Positions 1-4,922 of a DNA stretch of 10,203 bases are shown here, one piece after another. Origin of the DNA: Fretibacterium sp. GTDB lineage: Bacteria > Synergistota > Synergistia > Synergistales > Aminobacteriaceae. Under the pieces are notes generated by a model. It worked only from the letters and a program-made list of their open reading frames with translations, was not told where the DNA came from and searched no databases. Each line of letters begins with the position of its first letter. Position 1 is the first letter of the stretch. The DNA lies in NCBI GenBank assembly GCA_016280565.1, contig JAEEGY010000082.1:1-10203 (forward strand). The letters run 5' to 3'. The translations under genes and the position numbers were made by a program.

Positions 1-321
1 ATCCCCGTATCGGGGTATGAAATTCATTATGGAAAAACCAACAGCCTGGATGAGTCCGTCCTCCCGCTGTTCACCCTTGATGACGGTCCCGAGGGCCTGG
101 CCCGGCCCGATTTGAGCGTCGCTGGTACGTATCTTCACGGCGTCCTTGAGGGCGACCGATTCCGCAACCTGTGGCTCAACGCCGTCCGCGCCCGCCGCGG
201 CCTGCCGGAGCGGCCGGTGACGGACACCCACGCCATGAAGGAGGCCGCCTACGACGCCCTGGCCGCCGCCGTGCGTGAGCACCTGGACGTCGGGGCCCTT
301 TTAAAATTGTTGGAGCTGTGA
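1..321 (+). CDS. cobQ: Cobyric acid synthase, C-terminal part (partial at left edge)
   Basis: Frame 1 is open from the first base to the TGA at 319-321, giving 106 residues with no start inside the window. CobQ amidates four side chains of adenosyl-cobyrinic acid a,c-diamide, using glutamine-derived ammonia, in cobalamin biosynthesis in the cytoplasm. Seen here is the end of the glutamine-amidotransferase-like domain. It contains the family motif VSGYEIHYGKT (residues 3-13) and the catalytic-His segment GTYLHGVL (His46), followed by the usual Ala/Arg/Leu-rich C-terminal helix. The GYEIH-G-T form fits CobQ better than the related CobB. An apparent TTG start at 112 lies inside the domain and is not the real start. 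Any cobalamin operon lies to the left, outside the window. The gene after it, a secreted hydrolase, has no obvious cobalamin role. Confidence 0.93.
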   Translation: MPVSGYEIHYGKTNSLDESVLPLFTLDDGPEGLARPDLSVAGTYLHGVLEGDRFRNLWLNAVRARRGLPERPVTDTHAMKEAAYDALAAAVREHLDVGALLKLLEL

Positions 322-346
322 GATACGGGAGGGGTATCTCGTTTAT
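320..346 (+). terminator. Possible terminator stem-loop after cobQ
   Basis: A perfect 7-bp inverted repeat (GAGATAC at 320-326, GTATCTC at 334-340, 7-nt loop) overlaps the cobQ stop codon and is followed by GTTTATCC. The stem is short and the U-tract weak, so termination is possible rather than certain. Confidence 0.4.
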
Positions 347-357
347 CCTGGCGGATA

Positions 358-386
358 TTGTCAAAAAACAGGGAGTAGTGAATAAT
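358..386 (+). promoter_or_regulatory. Candidate sigma70-type promoter for the hydrolase gene
   Basis: TTGTCA (358-363) and AATAAT (381-386) are separated by 17 bp in an AT-rich gap between cobQ and the hydrolase gene. The predicted start point, near 393, would leave almost no leader before the Shine-Dalgarno at 394-399. That weakens the case. Confidence 0.35.
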
Positions 387-408
387 ATAGTTTAAGGAGA
401 TGATTAAA

Positions 409-1257
409 ATGAAACAGGTTATTTTGTCCTTAGCTATGCTGTTCCTTCTCATGGAAACCGCCGCCGCGCACGCCGCGTCCGTTAAACTTGGAAGTATGCA
501 GGTCTTTCCCCTGCTGGATATGCAGGGGGAAAGCCCGGTCTCCTTGCTTGTCGGTGCAACGGAAGAGCAGATCGCGCGCTACGTCCCGGACGGAAAACTG
601 AAAAGCCAAATTCTGGCCTTTCTCGTGAAGTTCCCTGACCGCACGGTCCTGTTTGATACGGGGCTGGGTGCTGCCAGGGGCGGGAAGATGATGGACGCGC
701 TCAAGGAAGCGAACGTCTCCCCGTCGGATATCGACGCTGTCTTCCTGACGCATCTGCACATGGACCACTTCGGCGGCCTGGCGGACGCCGGGGGCAAGGC
801 GGTATTCCCCAGGGCTGAGGTCTATGTCTCCCGGGTCGAGCGGGACTGGTGGCTCGATGAAAAGAAGGACGAGAACGTCAAAAAAGCATTCGCGCCCTAC
901 GAAGACAGGCTGCGCGTTTTTGAGTTTGGGGAGACTCCGCTGCCCGGAATCACGGCTGTGGACACCTCCGGCCACACGCCGGGACACGCCGCGTTCCACG
1001 TCAAAGCGGGCGATGGGGAACTGCTTGTCGCGGGAGACATTTTGCATTTTGCCGAGATACAGCTCCCCCTGCCACAGATGGCCGTGAAATATGACACGGA
1101 CCCGGAGAAGGCCCCCCAGGCGCGGAAATACCTTCTGGACATGGCGGCGGAGAAGAATATTCCCGTGGCGGGGATGCACTGCCCCGTTCCCGGGATTTGG
1201 CGTATTGCGGCGAGTGGCGGCGGGTATGAGAAGTCCGGCGTCATTCAGGGGAACTGA
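409..1257 (+). CDS. Exported metallo-beta-lactamase-fold hydrolase
   Basis: The protein has 282 residues from the ATG at 409. This start is chosen because AAGGAG (394-399) lies 9 nt upstream, whereas the earlier in-frame ATG at 400 overlaps that Shine-Dalgarno. Residues 1-23 look like a signal peptide: MKQ, a hydrophobic core, then AHA before AS, with a likely signal peptidase I cut. The mature part has the full metal-binding set of the metallo-beta-lactamase fold: HLHMDH (His115, His117, Asp119, His120), SGHTPGH (His189), AGD (Asp210) and GMH (His257). It therefore probably binds two metals and hydrolyses an ester, lactone or thioester in the periplasm. The layout resembles AiiA-type lactonases and related MBL hydrolases, but the substrate cannot be read from the sequence. 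Two small genes follow on the same strand, the first after a 41-nt gap, and may be cotranscribed. Confidence 0.88.
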   Translation: MKQVILSLAMLFLLMETAAAHAASVKLGSMQVFPLLDMQGESPVSLLVGATEEQIARYVPDGKLKSQILAFLVKFPDRTVLFDTGLGAARGGKMMDALKEANVSPSDIDAVFLTHLHMDHFGGLADAGGKAVFPRAEVYVSRVERDWWLDEKKDENVKKAFAPYEDRLRVFEFGETPLPGITAVDTSGHTPGHAAFHVKAGDGELLVAGDILHFAEIQLPLPQMAVKYDTDPEKAPQARKYLLDMAAEKNIPVAGMHCPVPGIWRIAASGGGYEKSGVIQGN

Positions 1258-1298
1258 AAGCTGATCTGTCACGGAGGACCGAAAGGAGGAGGGGACGA

Positions 1299-1655
1299 AT
1301 GGAAAGACATGACAGCGGTAAAAACGAGGCGACATACGCTGCCGCTGCCAACATTACCTTCACTCCCACCGGCAAGCCCGTGATGCCGGAAACGGTCGAT
1401 GAGAGGTTTGCCCGTGCCGGCCTTCTCAGGGATTACCGCCTTGAGCAGGTTGGGCGCGGGGCCTACAGAGTGCTGGTCCTGCCGGAGCCGGGCAGGGATA
1501 TCCGGGGGCTTCGCGGCGCTGTCCTGGACGCGTTGGTCGATGTCTATGGGATGCAGGGTAAGTTTGATATTGATGTCATCCTTGAGGACAGCGAACTGAT
1601 GCCGGAAGTCACGGACAGGCTCAAGCGGATAACTTATCGAAAGGAGAATTCATAG
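1299..1655 (+). CDS. Small protein resembling the C-terminal domain of PaaK-like adenylate-forming enzymes
   Basis: The protein has 118 residues, starting at ATG 1299 behind a strong purine-rich Shine-Dalgarno (AAGGAGG at 1283-1289). No signal peptide or membrane segment is seen. From about residue 30 the pattern resembles the C-terminal domain of phenylacetate-CoA ligase/F390-synthetase-like AMP-forming enzymes: a DERFARAGLLRDYRLEQ segment, an alternating beta strand (YRVLVLPEP), a helix with ALVDVYG, a second strand (FDIDVILED), then a basic tail. That assignment is pattern recognition only. The adenylation domain is absent, and the usual Gly-Lys before the basic tail is Asp-Arg here, so catalysis is not expected. 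It may be a freestanding accessory domain or the remnant of a larger gene. It ends 1 nt before the cupin gene, which suggests one transcript with it. Codon use matches its neighbours, so the frame is probably translated. Confidence 0.7.
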   Translation: MERHDSGKNEATYAAAANITFTPTGKPVMPETVDERFARAGLLRDYRLEQVGRGAYRVLVLPEPGRDIRGLRGAVLDALVDVYGMQGKFDIDVILEDSELMPEVTDRLKRITYRKENS

Positions 1656-1656
1656 A

Positions 1657-1989
1657 ATGAACGCGAATATCGTTTACCATAAGGACTCACAGGCGAAAGA
1701 TTTAGGCGGGGGGATGAGCCGCAGGGTGCTGGCCTACACTCCCAAGCTGATGACCGCGGAGGTCTCGTTGGAGCAGGGGAGCACGATCGCCGTACACAGC
1801 CATCCGCACTGCCAGAACACCTACATCCTCTCCGGCCGGTTCCGCTTCACGGCGGACGGCGAGGACGTGGAGGTCGCGGCGGGAGACACACTGGCGTTCC
1901 CGGCCAATGTTCCCCACGCTACGCTTTGCCTGGAGGCCGGGTCCCTGCTGGACGTCTTCACCCCCATGCGGGATGAGTTCGTGAGCTAA
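1657..1989 (+). CDS. Single-domain cupin (cupin 2 type)
   Basis: The protein has 110 residues. ATG 1657 lies 1 nt after the previous stop, with AAGGAG (1641-1646) inside the end of that gene, which suggests translational coupling. It forms one compact beta barrel. Cupin motif 1 is HSHPHCQNTYILSG (residues 47-60) and motif 2 is GDTLAFPANVPH (residues 76-87). Likely metal ligands are His47, His49, Gln53 and His87, with Gln replacing the more common Glu. Small cupins of this kind include sugar or small-molecule binders, isomerases, dioxygenases and regulators, so the exact role cannot be assigned. It has no DNA-binding domain or signal peptide and is probably cytoplasmic. It is the last gene of the + strand cluster, just before a strong terminator. 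Confidence 0.88.
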   Translation: MNANIVYHKDSQAKDLGGGMSRRVLAYTPKLMTAEVSLEQGSTIAVHSHPHCQNTYILSGRFRFTADGEDVEVAAGDTLAFPANVPHATLCLEAGSLLDVFTPMRDEFVS

Positions 1990-1991
1990 CA

Positions 1992-2022
1992 GAAGAGGGG
2001 CACCGCGGCCCCTCTTCGTTTA
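1992..2022. terminator. Rho-independent terminator between convergent genes, probably bidirectional
   Basis: A perfect 10-bp inverted repeat (GAAGAGGGGC at 1992-2001, GCCCCTCTTC at 2008-2017, 6-nt loop) begins 2 nt after the cupin stop and is followed by GTTTAT on the + strand. It sits in the 61-nt gap between the cupin and aldolase stops. The - strand side has only TGTTAG after the stem, so it should work best for the + strand but may also stop the aldolase transcript. Confidence 0.8.
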
Positions 2023-2050
2023 TGGCTTTGTGTGAAAGGCCAGCCGCCCC

Positions 2051-3133
2051 TTAGGCGACGGTGACCTCCTTGCAGAGGTAGACGTCCTGCACGGCGTTGA
2101 TGATCTCCACGCCCTCCTTCATCGGGCGCTGGAACGCCTTGCGGCCAAGGATGAGGCCCATGCCGCCCGCGCGCTTGTTGACCACTGCCGTACGCACGGC
2201 CTCGGCCAGGTCGCTGGCCCCGCCGGAAGCGCCGCCGGAGTTGATGAGTCCGGCGCGGCCCATGTAGCAGTTCGCCACCTGATAGCGGGCCAGGTCGATG
2301 GGGTTCTCCGTGGTCAACTTGTCGTACATCTCCTTGGAGGTCTTGCCATAACCCTTGCCCATGGCCTTGTAGCCGCCGTTGTTCTCCGGCAGCTTCTGCT
2401 TGATGATGTCCGCCTCGATGGTGACGCCCAGGTGGTTGGCCTGGCCCGTCAGGTCCGCGGAGGCGTGATAGTCCGTCACCTTGTCGTCGGCCTTGACCTT
2501 GAAGGCGCTGTTACGGAGGTAGCACCACAGGATCGTCGCCATGCCCATCTCGTGAGCGGCGTGGAACGCCCTGGAGATCTCCTGGATCTGGCGGGTGGAC
2601 TCGTCGCTGCCGAAGTAGATCGTCGCGCCGACGGCCACGGCCCCCAGCTCCTTCGCCTGCTCCACGGACGCGAAGAGCACCTGGTCGAACTTGTTGGGAT
2701 AGGTCAGGAGCTCGTTGTGGTTCAGCTTCAGGACGAAGGGTATCTTGTGGGCGTAGCGGCGCGCCACGGCCCCCAGCACGCCCAGGGTCGTCGCCACGGC
2801 GTTGCAGCCGGCCTCCATGGCCAGCTTGATGATGTTCTCCGGGTCAAAGTAGATGGGGTTGGGGCCAAAGGACGCCCCGGCGGAGTGCTCAATGCCCTGG
2901 TCCACAGGAAGGATGGAGATATAGCCCGTGTTTGCCAGCCGGCCGTGACCAAACAGCGTCTGCATGGCGCGCAGCACGCCGATGGGCCTGTCCGTCAGGC
3001 TGACCACGCGGTCCACAAAGTCGGGGCCGGGCAGGGACAGCATATCCTTAGACACCGTCTTGCACTCGTGGTTCAGAAGTGTCTCCGCCTCGTTCCCCAG
3101 AAGTTTCTCAATCTTCTCAAATTCCTTGCTCAT
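2051..3133 (-). CDS. fbaB: Class I fructose-bisphosphate aldolase, DhnA/FbaB type
   Basis: The protein has 360 residues, with AGGAGG (3141-3146) 7 nt before the ATG. It cleaves fructose 1,6-bisphosphate to dihydroxyacetone phosphate and glyceraldehyde 3-phosphate, or runs in reverse, by a lysine Schiff base in glycolysis and gluconeogenesis in the cytoplasm. Recognisable blocks are [14 protein letters not shown] (residues 73-86), FVLKLNHNE (133-141), [17 protein letters not shown] (241-257), [19 protein letters not shown] (287-305) and [15 protein letters not shown] (323-337). The Schiff-base lysine should be Lys245 or Lys247 in the third block, and the glycine-rich last two blocks bind phosphate. 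It resembles E. coli FbaB closely through the second half and has the normal length. It lies downstream of the HdeD-like gene on the same strand, but a 151-nt gap with its own -10-like element suggests separate expression. Confidence 0.95.
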   Translation of the reverse strand: MSKEFEKIEKLLGNEAETLLNHECKTVSKDMLSLPGPDFVDRVVSLTDRPIGVLRAMQTLFGHGRLANTGYISILPVDQGIEHSAGASFGPNPIYFDPENIIKLAMEAGCNAVATTLGVLGAVARRYAHKIPFVLKLNHNELLTYPNKFDQVLFASVEQAKELGAVAVGATIYFGSDESTRQIQEISRAFHAAHEMGMATILWCYLRNSAFKVKADDKVTDYHASADLTGQANHLGVTIEADIIKQKLPENNGGYKAMGKGYGKTSKEMYDKLTTENPIDLARYQVANCYMGRAGLINSGGASGGASDLAEAVRTAVVNKRAGGMGLILGRKAFQRPMKEGVEIINAVQDVYLCKEVTVA

Positions 3134-3167
3134 GATTCTGCCTCCTGGCTGATGCCAATCTAATACC

Positions 3168-3208
3168 CACAGGGCACGGGCTCAAAAGGCATACAGGCCG
3201 CCCCTGTG
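3168..3208 (-). promoter_or_regulatory. Stem in the aldolase 5' untranslated region
   Basis: CACAGGG (3168-3174 on +) and CCCTGTG (3202-3208) can form a 7-bp stem in the aldolase leader. An alternative 5-bp hairpin (ACAGG/CCTGT) nests in one arm. There is no U-tract, so it is not a terminator. Any function is unknown. Confidence 0.25.
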
Positions 3209-3220
3209 TTTTCCTAAAGG

Positions 3221-3226
3221 ATGATA
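3221..3226 (-). promoter_or_regulatory. Candidate extended -10 element of the aldolase promoter
   Basis: Reading the - strand, TGC TATCAT forms an extended -10 element (TGn plus a hexamer matching TATAAT at 5 of 6 bases), placing the start near 3214 with an 80-nt leader. No good -35 hexamer is seen 16-18 bp upstream, which is tolerable for an extended -10 promoter. Confidence 0.4.
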
Positions 3227-3284
3227 GCACATTTGCCCCGTTCAGGGTACCGGCATTGAGGCCCATTCCTGCACGGGGGGACGT

Positions 3285-3815
3285 TTAATCGGAGAAGACC
3301 ACGCGGCCCTCCATGATGAGCAAAAGCCCCTTGGTGATGAGCGTCCCCGACAGGATCATCACGACGGAGAGCCCGGCCACCAAAGGCGACGCGGTCATCA
3401 GGCAGCTCAGCAGGATGATGATCACGCCGTTCAGGAGCGTCAGCCACCATCGGGAGAGCCCCAGCGCCTTCAGCCGGAAGGAGGTGAGGATGCGGGCCAC
3501 CCCAGCGAAGACGAGCCACGCCGCCACAAAGAGCGGGAGCATGAACGCCGTCAGTCCGATACGCCCCAGCATGACGGCGCCGAGCATCAGGTCCAGGATC
3601 CCGAAGATTATGAACCACCAGGGATATACTCCTCCGTTCCCCCGGAACAGGCAGGGGACGATGTAGTTCACCCCCGACACGCAGAACCCAAGCCCCAGGA
3701 AGAACGCCAGGGACAGAAGCGCCTCCACGGGATACCGCAGGCTCCACAACCCCAGCAGGATCAGGATAGCCCCCGTGATGTAGAGCGTCCAGCGCAGCCT
3801 TTTCATAGAACCCAT
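3285..3815 (-). CDS. HdeD/DUF308-family integral membrane protein
   Basis: The protein has 176 residues. The ATG at 3815 (MGSMKRLRW) is preferred because AAGGAG lies 8 nt upstream. An in-frame GTG at 3824 overlaps that Shine-Dalgarno. It is almost entirely hydrophobic, with six predicted helices at about residues 10-26, 31-53, 66-84, 88-108, 122-141 and 144-167. Short charged loops separate them, in the three-pairs arrangement typical of HdeD/DUF308 proteins. In E. coli HdeD is linked to acid resistance, but most family members have no known biochemical role, and none is claimed here. A PWWFIIFGILDLMLGA segment (residues 65-80) is typical of the repeat unit. It is transcribed away from the strong + strand promoter at 3880, and the aldolase gene follows on the same strand. 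Confidence 0.85.
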   Translation of the reverse strand: MGSMKRLRWTLYITGAILILLGLWSLRYPVEALLSLAFFLGLGFCVSGVNYIVPCLFRGNGGVYPWWFIIFGILDLMLGAVMLGRIGLTAFMLPLFVAAWLVFAGVARILTSFRLKALGLSRWWLTLLNGVIIILLSCLMTASPLVAGLSVVMILSGTLITKGLLLIMEGRVVFSD

Positions 3816-3847
3816 TGTTACCACTCCTTAACTTTCAGGTATCTTTT

Positions 3848-3853
3848 ATTATA
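3848..3853 (-). promoter_or_regulatory. Candidate -10 element for the HdeD-like gene
   Basis: The - strand reads TATAAT here, 32 nt before the chosen ATG, in a short AT-rich stretch. No convincing -35 is found at 16-18 bp spacing. The -10 is a perfect match, but the promoter as a whole is only tentative. Confidence 0.35.
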
Positions 3854-3879
3854 TAACGGGCCGAACAAAAAATTGGGGC

Positions 3880-3907
3880 TTGACAGAAAAAATTTTCACG
3901 ATATAAT
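3880..3907 (+). promoter_or_regulatory. Perfect consensus sigma70-type promoter with no recognised gene
   Basis: TTGACA (3880-3885) and TATAAT (3902-3907) are both exact consensus hexamers, 16 bp apart, with an A/T-rich spacer in an otherwise GC-rich genome. Transcription should start near 3912-3916. Such a match predicts strong, largely unregulated initiation, as for stable RNAs. It faces away from the HdeD-like gene and towards the 3' end of the phe/zap transcript. Confidence 0.8.
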
Positions 3908-3984
3908 ACTGAGCCATATTACCAGTGAGGAGAGCTTATGGCTCCCCTAAGGGTAATGTTTCCTGTCAAAAAGGGGGTTGTGTG

Positions 3985-4122
3985 ATGTCGTTCGTGAGCG
4001 CCTGGAAAAATGATGCACGTCTTTTGTCGGATGCGCTCGGTTACACCGACGGCATTTACGCGCCCTTCCTCCAAAGCGTTTCAGAGGCTCCCTTGTGCCC
4101 TTTGGGACGCGTACCATCCTAA
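3985..4122 (+). CDS. Possible 45-residue small protein, unrecognised
   Basis: The ATG at 3985 follows a G-rich Shine-Dalgarno-like AAGGGGG with 7 nt spacing, and the frame runs to TAA at 4120-4122. The product begins MSFVSAWKNDARLL and ends LCPLGRVPS. It has two Cys-free thirds, no signal peptide and no membrane helix, and I recognise no family. About 60% of third codon positions are G or C, lower than in the obvious genes nearby, which argues against long-term coding. It would be the only ORF served by the strong promoter at 3880. A longer version from GTG 3925 lacks a ribosome site. It could equally be a chance frame within a structured RNA. Confidence 0.25.
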   Translation: MSFVSAWKNDARLLSDALGYTDGIYAPFLQSVSEAPLCPLGRVPS

Positions 4123-4141
4123 AGCGCAAGATGAAAGCGAG

Positions 4142-4178
4142 ACCTGAGCGGCGGCAAGGCCGCTGCCCAGGTTTTCCC
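4142..4178. terminator. Terminator hairpin between the orphan + transcript and the zapA-like gene
   Basis: Stem ACCTG-AGCGGC (4142-4152) pairs with GCCGCT (4159-4164) and CAGGT (4168-4172), with a 6-nt loop and a 3-nt bulge. On the + strand it runs into TTTT then CCC, a moderate U-tract. On the - strand the bases after the stem are CTCGCTTT, a poorer one. It probably ends the + transcript and may also help end the convergent phe/zap transcript. Confidence 0.55.
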
Positions 4179-4195
4179 TATCCCTTCTGTTAATA

Positions 4196-4555
4196 TTAAT
4201 CTTCGGTGAGGAAGTTCGTTTCCGGTTCCTCCAGTTCTTCCGTTTGTTCCGTTTCCTCCGGTCCCTCCGGCTCTTCCGTTTCTTCCGGTTCCTCTGGCAA
4301 TATCCCAAGACGTTTCGACAATTCCTCCAGCTTGGCCGTCACAGAGTCCAGCGAGTAAGCAAGCTGAAGGCACGTGAGCAGCAAAAGGGTCTCCTGGTCC
4401 ATGCCGCGGAACGGCACGTGCGCACAATTCCCTGGGTGTGGGCCCGCTTGACGGACTAACGCTTTCACCCGCTCCAGGTCCTCTTCGTTCAGGGGTGTCC
4501 TGATGCTGTAGCTCCCCTTCCCAATGGAGAGATAAACCTCTCTCAGCGTATCCAC
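4196..4555 (-). CDS. zapA: ZapA-like cell-division protein with an acidic tail
   Basis: The protein has 119 residues. The start is GTG at 4553-4555, with AAGGA in the last codons of the preceding gene (its TAA is 4561-4563), so translation is probably coupled. Residues 1-35 give the ZapA-type N-terminal pattern (VYLSIGKGSYSIRTPLNEEDLERVKALV). Residues 53-86 form the long hydrophobic/coiled helix (DQETLLLLTCLQLAYSLDS and on). ZapA binds FtsZ and bundles its filaments in the division ring. The identification is weak by sequence but supported by position, because zapA-type genes commonly follow pheT, as in Bacillus. The last 30 residues or so are an unusual Glu/Pro/Thr run built from EEPEE-like units, encoded by a low-complexity tract, and are not part of the core family. 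An insert around residues 37-50 (PHPGNCAHVPFRG) is also unusual. Confidence 0.6.
   Translation of the reverse strand: MDTLREVYLSIGKGSYSIRTPLNEEDLERVKALVRQAGPHPGNCAHVPFRGMDQETLLLLTCLQLAYSLDSVTAKLEELSKRLGILPEEPEETEEPEGPEETEQTEELEEPETNFLTED
4205..4297. repeat. Low-complexity degenerate repeat encoding the Glu/Pro/Thr tail
   Basis: On the + strand the tract is a long pyrimidine-rich series of imperfect TTCCGTTTCCTCCGG-like units. On the coding strand it gives repeated GAG/GAA, CCG and ACG codons. Units are degenerate, so this is an old expansion rather than an exact tandem repeat. Confidence 0.65.
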
Positions 4556-4560
4556 GGCTT

Positions 4561-4863
4561 TTATCCTTGTTCCGCAAAAGGCTCCTCGGACGAGGAAGCA
4601 ACAAGCGCGATCAGACGGTCGTTCAGGACTTTCAGCTTTGCCGCGATCTCAGAGCTGTCATGTTCCATTCGCTGATTCTCCTCCGCGGCGGACTCACGGA
4701 TCCGGTCCAACTCCTGCTTCATCTGCGCACACTCCTGGTCGCACTCGGCGGCATGAGCGCTGAGGCGTGCGACCTCCTGCTTCAGGTTATCCCTCTCCTG
4801 TATCAGTGTTTCGACGGCCTCCGAGAGATTGTCCACAAGTCCCTCAATGTTCTTCATTTCCAT
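4561..4863 (-). CDS. Small coiled-coil protein, ZapB-like
   Basis: The protein has 100 residues. ATG 4863 is chosen because a GGAAGGTGAGG ribosome site precedes it. The frame stays open back to 4926, but that stretch is encoded by a strong hairpin and overlaps the pheT stop. Residues 3-35 and 45-90 show heptad-like spacing of Leu/Ile/Val/Met with abundant Glu, Lys, Arg and Gln, and no membrane or signal segment. The short loop between them holds two Cys (Cys41, Cys45). Size and composition match ZapB-like division factors and other short cytoplasmic coiled coils. Sequence alone cannot separate these. It lies directly before the zapA-like gene, with 5 nt between the TAA and the GTG, which supports a joint division role. 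Confidence 0.6.
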   Translation of the reverse strand: MEMKNIEGLVDNLSEAVETLIQERDNLKQEVARLSAHAAECDQECAQMKQELDRIRESAAEENQRMEHDSSEIAAKLKVLNDRLIALVASSSEEPFAEQG

Positions 4864-4889
4864 GAAAAATCCCTCACCTTCCCAAATGT

Positions 4890-4915
4890 GCCCCGCCGGA
4901 AAACTCCGGCGGGGC
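4890..4915 (-). promoter_or_regulatory. Strong intercistronic hairpin after pheT
   Basis: A perfect 11-bp stem with a 4-nt loop (4890-4900 with 4905-4915) starts 8 nt past the pheT stop in transcription order. No U-tract follows on either strand, so it is not a classical terminator. It may stabilise the pheT end of the message or act as a processing or pausing site that lowers expression of the two division genes. Confidence 0.55.
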
Positions 4916-4922
4916 GAAGGCA

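Larger units (their letters stand above)
3912..4178 (+). ncRNA. Candidate orphan structured RNA of about 260 nt
   Basis: This transcript is inferred from a perfect promoter just upstream and a terminator-like hairpin at 4142-4175. No known RNA class was recognised: the hallmark motifs of SRP RNA, RNase P, tmRNA and common riboswitches were looked for by eye and not found. 6S RNA cannot be ruled out, because it is defined by fold rather than sequence. Visible pairings are an 8-bp stem at the 5' end (3911-3918 with 3937-3944), a possible pseudoknot partner (3918-3923 with 3952-3957), a hairpin of ATGC/GCAT plus TCGGT/ACCGA (4031-4055), and an 8-bp stem with one bulge (4058-4065 with 4104-4112). 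These stems could partly be chance. A 45-codon ORF inside it offers a coding alternative. This also covers the gene-free stretch from 3816 to 4195. Confidence 0.4.

Noticed and set aside
430..1335. Open frame of 301 codons on the - strand
   Set aside because: It lies opposite the hydrolase gene, whose metal motifs are complete, and its Arg/Pro-rich product has no domain.
2432..3163. Open frame of 243 codons on the + strand over the aldolase gene
   Set aside because: It is an antisense shadow of a clearly identified aldolase, with Val/His/Gly-rich composition and no ribosome site.
3925..3984. GTG-started extension of the small + strand ORF
   Set aside because: There is no Shine-Dalgarno before 3925, and the stretch is better explained as part of a 5' RNA structure.
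4205..4297. CRISPR-like or tandem-repeat array
   Set aside because: The units are short, degenerate and in frame with the zapA-like tail, with no spacers. It is coding low complexity.
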